A DNA stretch of 64,000 bases from GWE2-42-39 sp963668595 (GTDB lineage Bacteria > Bacteroidota > Bacteroidia > Bacteroidales > Prolixibacteraceae), in assembly GCA_963668595.1 (NCBI GenBank), contig OY764876.1, forward strand, positions 124,001-188,000. Reading direction: 5' to 3'. Numbering within the stretch: the first letter of the stretch is position 1; every line of letters begins with the position of its first letter. Both the position numbers and the translations under genes were made by a program. The notes under the pieces are model-generated. The model saw only the letters and a program-made list of their open reading frames with translations. It searched no databases and was not told the DNA's origin. Positions 60,014 through 64,000 of the stretch are shown in pieces.

Positions 60014-62938
60014 ATGATACGTTCATTTTTATTTGCTCTGTTGCTTGGCGGAATTTTATTTTCCTGTCGCGAAAAACAGCCGGTTGATTACGTTAATCCG
60101 TTTATTGGGACTGGTTTTCACGGACATACTTACCCCGGAGCGAGTTTGCCTTTTGGGGCAGTTCAGCTCAGTTCGGATACTCGTCGCGGAAACTGGGATG
60201 CTTGTTCGGGGTATCATTACAGCGACTCAACCATCATTGGCTTTTCGCATACTCATTTAAGTGGAACGGGCTGCATTGATCTGGGCGATGTGCTTTTTCA
60301 CCCTTCGGTAAATAATCATGATGTTTCTTTAGGCGACTCACTTTATTTGCCTGCTTCGTTTTCGCATCAAAATGAAATAGCTCAACCCGGATATTACTCT
60401 GTTTTGCTGGATAATGGCATCCGGGCCGAACTGACAGCAACGGAACATGTGGGAATTCATCGGTATTCATTTCCGCAGGGAATGAGTAATGGATTGGTGA
60501 TCGATTTGGCTCATTTGCTTGATAATGAAACAATCCATGAAGCATCAATGGGGTTTGCTGAAAATGAAGTGTACGGAATGCGCAGGACAACCGGATGGGC
60601 GACCAATCAGCATGTGTATTTTGTGGCGCAGTTTTCTCGTCCGTTTGATATTGCTTTTCGTGTAAATGGGCAGTTTGTTCCCAGTGTAAAAACAGTGGAT
60701 GCGCAGCGAATACAGGCTGTTTTGGATTTTGCTGAAAATATGTCGCAACCACTTGTTGTAAAAGTTGGAATTTCGTCGGTAAGTATTGAGAATGCAAGGG
60801 CAAATTTGCAGGCAGAAGTGTCTGATTTTAATTTTGATGAGGTGAAAGATGCTGCTCGGGGAAATTGGAATAAACAGCTTTCTGCATACATGGTGAGTGG
60901 ACCCAATGCGGATGATTTGACCAATTTTTATACGGCTGTGTATCACTGCATGCTCACTCCCAATCTGATCAGTGATGTGAACGGGCAGTATCGGGGAGCC
61001 GATATGCAAGTTCGTTCGGAAGAGAGAAAAAATAAAGTGTATTCAACTTTTTCGTTGTGGGATACTTTTCGGGCATGGAATCCTTTGATGACGCTTACCG
61101 ATACGAGTTTGCTCAATAATATGATTCGCTCAATGCTGCACTTCTACGATCAGACGGGAGAATTGCCGGTTTGGCCACTGGCTTCTTCCGAAACAGGGAC
61201 GATGATTGGCTACCATTCGGTTTCAGTAATTTATGATGCGTTCAGTAAAAATATTCGCGGATACGATGTTGAAAAAGCTTACGAAGCGATGAAAATATCC
61301 GCAGCGAAAAATAAAAAGGGAACAAGTTCGTATCTCGACTTGGGTTACATTCCTGCTGATTCGAAACGCGAATCGGTGTCGTGTCTGCTCGAAAATGCTT
61401 ACGACGATTGGTGCATTGCCCGGATGGCCCGCGAACTTGGGAAAGACGATGATTATCAGGAATTCACGGAGCGATCGTTGCTTTACCGGAATGTTTTTGA
61501 TGGGCAGACTGGTTTTTTTCGCGCTCGAAATCGTGACGGGAGTTGGGAAACTCCGTTTAATCCGGCAGAAGTAGGGCGGGCTTATACCGAGGCAACCGCC
61601 TGGCAATACCGTTTTTTTGTTCCTCACGATGTACAGGGAATGGTTAATCTGTTGGGTGGCTATCAGTCGTTTTCGGATGCACTCGATTCGTTGTTTCTAA
61701 CAACGGAAAAAACACAGGGGCATCTTTCTGATATAACAGGCTTAATAGGTCAGTATGCACATGGGAATGAGCCGAGTCATCACATGGCTTATTTGTACAG
61801 CTATGCTGGTCAGCCGTGGAAAACTCAGCAGATGACACGTCGCCTGCTGAAAGAAATGTACCAGCCAACTCCCGAAGGAATCAGTGGCAATGAGGATTGC
61901 GGACAAATGTCGGCCTGGTATGTGCTGAGTAGTTTGGGATTGTACCAGGTTTGTCCGGGATCGGGCGAATTTATTCTGACAACTCCTTTGTTTGACGAAG
62001 CAAAAATTCGTTTGGCAAATGGCCGAGATTTGATGATTTCAGCCAACGACCCGGCCCGAAATACTTACATCAGTGAAGTTTATTGGAACGATGAGCCTGT
62101 TACGGCGAATTTTATTCGTTACAGTCAGCTGATGGAAGGTGGGCTTCTGCGGTTTGTACTTGACAGCAATATCCCGGCAAATAGTAAATCCGAAGAAAAA
62201 GCTTTGCCTTATTCGTATTCTGAACCCGGCGAAGTGTCTATTCCATGGGTTTCGTCAAACCTGTCGCTTTTCGAGAATGAAGTGTGGGTGCAGGCTGGAA
62301 CAGCTACTTCGGGAGCACAGGTTCGTTACACGCTCGATGGCTCAGAGCCAACTGATGAGTCATTGTTATACACCGTTCCGTTTTTGTTGAAAGAGTCTGC
62401 CATTATCAAACTAAAAGCATTTGCGCCCAATAAAAAAGCGTCGGCTTTGGCTACTTATCGGGCTACAAAAGCAGTTTTTCGTAAGCCTGATTTACAGACG
62501 GCCGGCAAAAACGGACTTCGCTTTTCGTATTACGAAGGAACGTTCCAGAGAACAAGTGATATTCGGCAGAATGGGAAATTGGTTAAAACCGGAATTTGTT
62601 CGGCAGTTGATTTATCGCAGGCAGTAATTCCTGATCATTTCGGACTTATCTTTGACGGGTATTTGTATGCACCAACTGACGGAATTTATACTTTTTCAAC
62701 ACAGAGCGATGACGGAAGTGTATTGCGTATTGGCGGGCAAACAGTGGTGGACAACGATGGCTCACATGCTGCCATAAAAGCGAGTGGTCGCATTGCTTTG
62801 AAAAAAGGCTATCACGTTATGGAATTGCTTTATTTTGAAGATTATGAAGGCGAATTTCTGGCTGTAAGCTGGAAAAAGCCAGGAGAAGAACAGATGAAAC
62901 ATATTGGGGCTGAAAATTATTTTACAGGAGTCAATTAA
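60014..62938 (+). CDS. GH92 alpha-mannosidase lipoprotein with Fn3-like and PA14 domains
   Basis: A 974-residue lipoprotein (Cys18 in LFSC). GH92 signatures: VNPFIGTGFHGHTYPGASLP at 27-46, GFSHTHLSGTGC (76-87), WDTFRAWNPLMTL, then HGNEPSHHMAYLY and GNEDCGQMSAWYVLSSLGLY with the catalytic acidic residues. GH92 enzymes are calcium-dependent exo-alpha-mannosidases acting on yeast mannan or high-mannose N-glycans. After about residue 745 come an Fn3-associated/chitobiase C-like module (VRYTLDGSEPTDESLLYT) and a PA14 domain (about 830-970, GLRFSYYEGTFQ, GIYTFSTQSDDGSVLRIGG), probably carbohydrate-binding. It is in PUL4, downstream of susCD and a GH63-like enzyme. Confidence 0.94.
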   Translation: MIRSFLFALLLGGILFSCREKQPVDYVNPFIGTGFHGHTYPGASLPFGAVQLSSDTRRGNWDACSGYHYSDSTIIGFSHTHLSGTGCIDLGDVLFHPSVNNHDVSLGDSLYLPASFSHQNEIAQPGYYSVLLDNGIRAELTATEHVGIHRYSFPQGMSNGLVIDLAHLLDNETIHEASMGFAENEVYGMRRTTGWATNQHVYFVAQFSRPFDIAFRVNGQFVPSVKTVDAQRIQAVLDFAENMSQPLVVKVGISSVSIENARANLQAEVSDFNFDEVKDAARGNWNKQLSAYMVSGPNADDLTNFYTAVYHCMLTPNLISDVNGQYRGADMQVRSEERKNKVYSTFSLWDTFRAWNPLMTLTDTSLLNNMIRSMLHFYDQTGELPVWPLASSETGTMIGYHSVSVIYDAFSKNIRGYDVEKAYEAMKISAAKNKKGTSSYLDLGYIPADSKRESVSCLLENAYDDWCIARMARELGKDDDYQEFTERSLLYRNVFDGQTGFFRARNRDGSWETPFNPAEVGRAYTEATAWQYRFFVPHDVQGMVNLLGGYQSFSDALDSLFLTTEKTQGHLSDITGLIGQYAHGNEPSHHMAYLYSYAGQPWKTQQMTRRLLKEMYQPTPEGISGNEDCGQMSAWYVLSSLGLYQVCPGSGEFILTTPLFDEAKIRLANGRDLMISANDPARNTYISEVYWNDEPVTANFIRYSQLMEGGLLRFVLDSNIPANSKSEEKALPYSYSEPGEVSIPWVSSNLSLFENEVWVQAGTATSGAQVRYTLDGSEPTDESLLYTVPFLLKESAIIKLKAFAPNKKASALATYRATKAVFRKPDLQTAGKNGLRFSYYEGTFQRTSDIRQNGKLVKTGICSAVDLSQAVIPDHFGLIFDGYLYAPTDGIYTFSTQSDDGSVLRIGGQTVVDNDGSHAAIKASGRIALKKGYHVMELLYFEDYEGEFLAVSWKKPGEEQMKHIGAENYFTGVN

Positions 62939-63038
62939 ATTTTCTGATATTAGATGGCCGAGAATTGTAAAAATAGTTGATAATGATGCTGGTTGTGAGA
63001 CAAAAATAATACAGAATAACCTTGAAATTTTAGATAAA

Positions 63039-64000
63039 ATGAATAGAAAAAAATTAAGCTTGTTATTAAGTCTGACATTGATTTGGTCGGTGCAGGCCTG
63101 GGCTCAATATTCCGAAAAAGCGGATGGAAGCAAAAGCGTTTATACCGCAGCATCGTTTTATGAGCCAGTAGATGTGAAGCCGGTACAGGGCAAAAAGGTA
63201 AAAAATGTAATCCTGATGATTGGAGACGGAATGGGTTTGAGCCAGATTTCTGCCGCATGGATTGCCAACCGCGGAAAATTGAATGTGGATCGTTGCACCT
63301 ACACCGGACTTTCCAGAACCTATTGCGCAAACAAGCTGATTACCGATTCCGGTGCGGCAGGAACAGCGATGGCTACCGGACAGAAAACCAATTATCACAG
63401 CATTGCTGTCGATACGAAGGGGCAGAAATTGGAATCGCTTACCGATTTAGCACACCGAAAAGGATTAAAAACAGGAATCGTGGTTACTTGTAACTTACCC
63501 GATGCGACTCCATCTGTATTCTGCTCCAATCATGTCGATCGCGATCAGGAAGAAGAGATTGCTACGGGATATCTGGATTGCAATGTGGACTATATTCTTG
63601 GGGCTGGCCGCGAGCGTTTTACCAAGCGGAGCGATCAGCGTAATCTGATGGAAGAAATGAAGCAAAAGGATTATCAGGTTAGCGAAACATGGGAGGCAAC
63701 CCGGCAGGCAAAATCAGGAAAAGTGTTTGCTGTATTGGGCGAAGGACAAATTCCAATGGCCAGAGAGCGTGGCAAATTGTTCCCCGATGCTTGCAAACAT
63801 GCAGTGAGCTTGCTGGATAATAAAAACGGATTTTTTGCCATGTTCGAGGGATCGCGCATTGACGACTGCGGCCATTGGAATGATATGGAACAGTTGGTAG
63901 AAGAGATATTTGATTTTGATCGCACCGTTGGTGAAATAATGAAATGGGCTGAAAAAGATGGAGAAACACTGGTAATTGTGTTGGCTGATCACGAAACAGG
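63039..64000 (+). CDS. Alkaline phosphatase, 3' end beyond the window
   Basis: A frame open from the ATG at 63039 to the window end (320 complete codons, no stop), so the C-terminus is missing. Signal peptide about 1-22 (WSVQAWA). Alkaline phosphatase motifs: LMIGDGMG (59-66, metal ligand Asp62), TDSGAAGTAMATG with nucleophile Ser104, the EGSRIDDCGHWND metal-site block, and LADHETG at the very end of the window. It would act in the periplasm on phosphomonoesters. It follows the GH92 gene by 100 bases on the same strand and fits a PUL for phosphorylated mannose glycans, where phosphate is removed before or after mannosidase action. Confidence 0.92.
   Translation, partial: MNRKKLSLLLSLTLIWSVQAWAQYSEKADGSKSVYTAASFYEPVDVKPVQGKKVKNVILMIGDGMGLSQISAAWIANRGKLNVDRCTYTGLSRTYCANKLITDSGAAGTAMATGQKTNYHSIAVDTKGQKLESLTDLAHRKGLKTGIVVTCNLPDATPSVFCSNHVDRDQEEEIATGYLDCNVDYILGAGRERFTKRSDQRNLMEEMKQKDYQVSETWEATRQAKSGKVFAVLGEGQIPMARERGKLFPDACKHAVSLLDNKNGFFAMFEGSRIDDCGHWNDMEQLVEEIFDFDRTVGEIMKWAEKDGETLVIVLADHET

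Noticed and set aside
60234..60803. 189-codon antisense frame inside the GH92 gene
   Set aside because: Opposite conserved catalytic-domain sequence; rich in His and Gln as expected for a shadow frame.

Overview
The window looks like a chromosomal segment of a Bacteroidota bacterium. The evidence is four SusC/SusD pairs, three ECF sigma factors and three FecR-type anti-sigma genes, many signal-peptidase-II lipoproteins, a GldA/F/G-type ABC transporter, weak Shine-Dalgarno sites, and promoters of the TTTG-N18/19-TAnnTTTG form typical of the phylum. A free-living or marine/gut polysaccharide degrader (Marinilabiliales/Bacteroidales-like) is my inference. No rRNA, tRNA, CRISPR array, insertion sequence or phage gene was seen. 

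Layout. 1-4.4 kb: housekeeping genes (C-terminal fragment of an unknown gene, beta-carbonic anhydrase, Sua5 tRNA-modification enzyme, a PurE of the class II / AIR-carboxylase type, an SBF-like transporter, an SGNH esterase). 4.4-15.5 kb: polysaccharide-utilisation locus 1 (PUL1), made of sigma, FecR, STN-SusC and SusD, then a GH5-like hydrolase, a GH43 and a sulfatase. 15.6-18.8 kb (minus strand): a GldA-F-G-like ABC transporter operon. 19.0-25.6 kb: an Omp85-like outer-membrane protein, then a sulfatase, a GLPGLI/PNGase F-like fusion and a GH18, which together look like a glycoprotein-processing set. 

25.7-44.2 kb is the most unusual part. A sigma factor without an adjacent FecR is followed by a CAZyme-free block: F5/8C lipoprotein, STN-less SusC, SusD, DUF3472 lipoprotein, zincin peptidase with F5/8C domain, and a CxxCH/beta-propeller/TPR lipoprotein. 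Then come a FecR without a sigma factor, an STN-containing SusC and a SusD that are clear paralogues of the first pair. This looks like a duplicated locus whose regulatory parts were divided between the two copies. 

44.3-50.2 kb: a GT4 glycosyltransferase and a galactose (Leloir) cluster. galM is divergent from a GntR/LacI-type regulator, which is followed by galT and galK. Two near-identical 16-bp palindromes, one in each control region, are good candidates for the regulator's operators. 50.3-64 kb: a decayed membrane-protein fragment, then PUL4 (sigma, FecR, STN-SusC, SusD, GDPD/PI-PLC-like phosphodiesterase, Tat-exported GH63-like glycosidase, GH92 alpha-mannosidase with PA14, alkaline phosphatase cut by the window end). 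Its gene content suggests a phosphorylated mannose-rich glycan as substrate.
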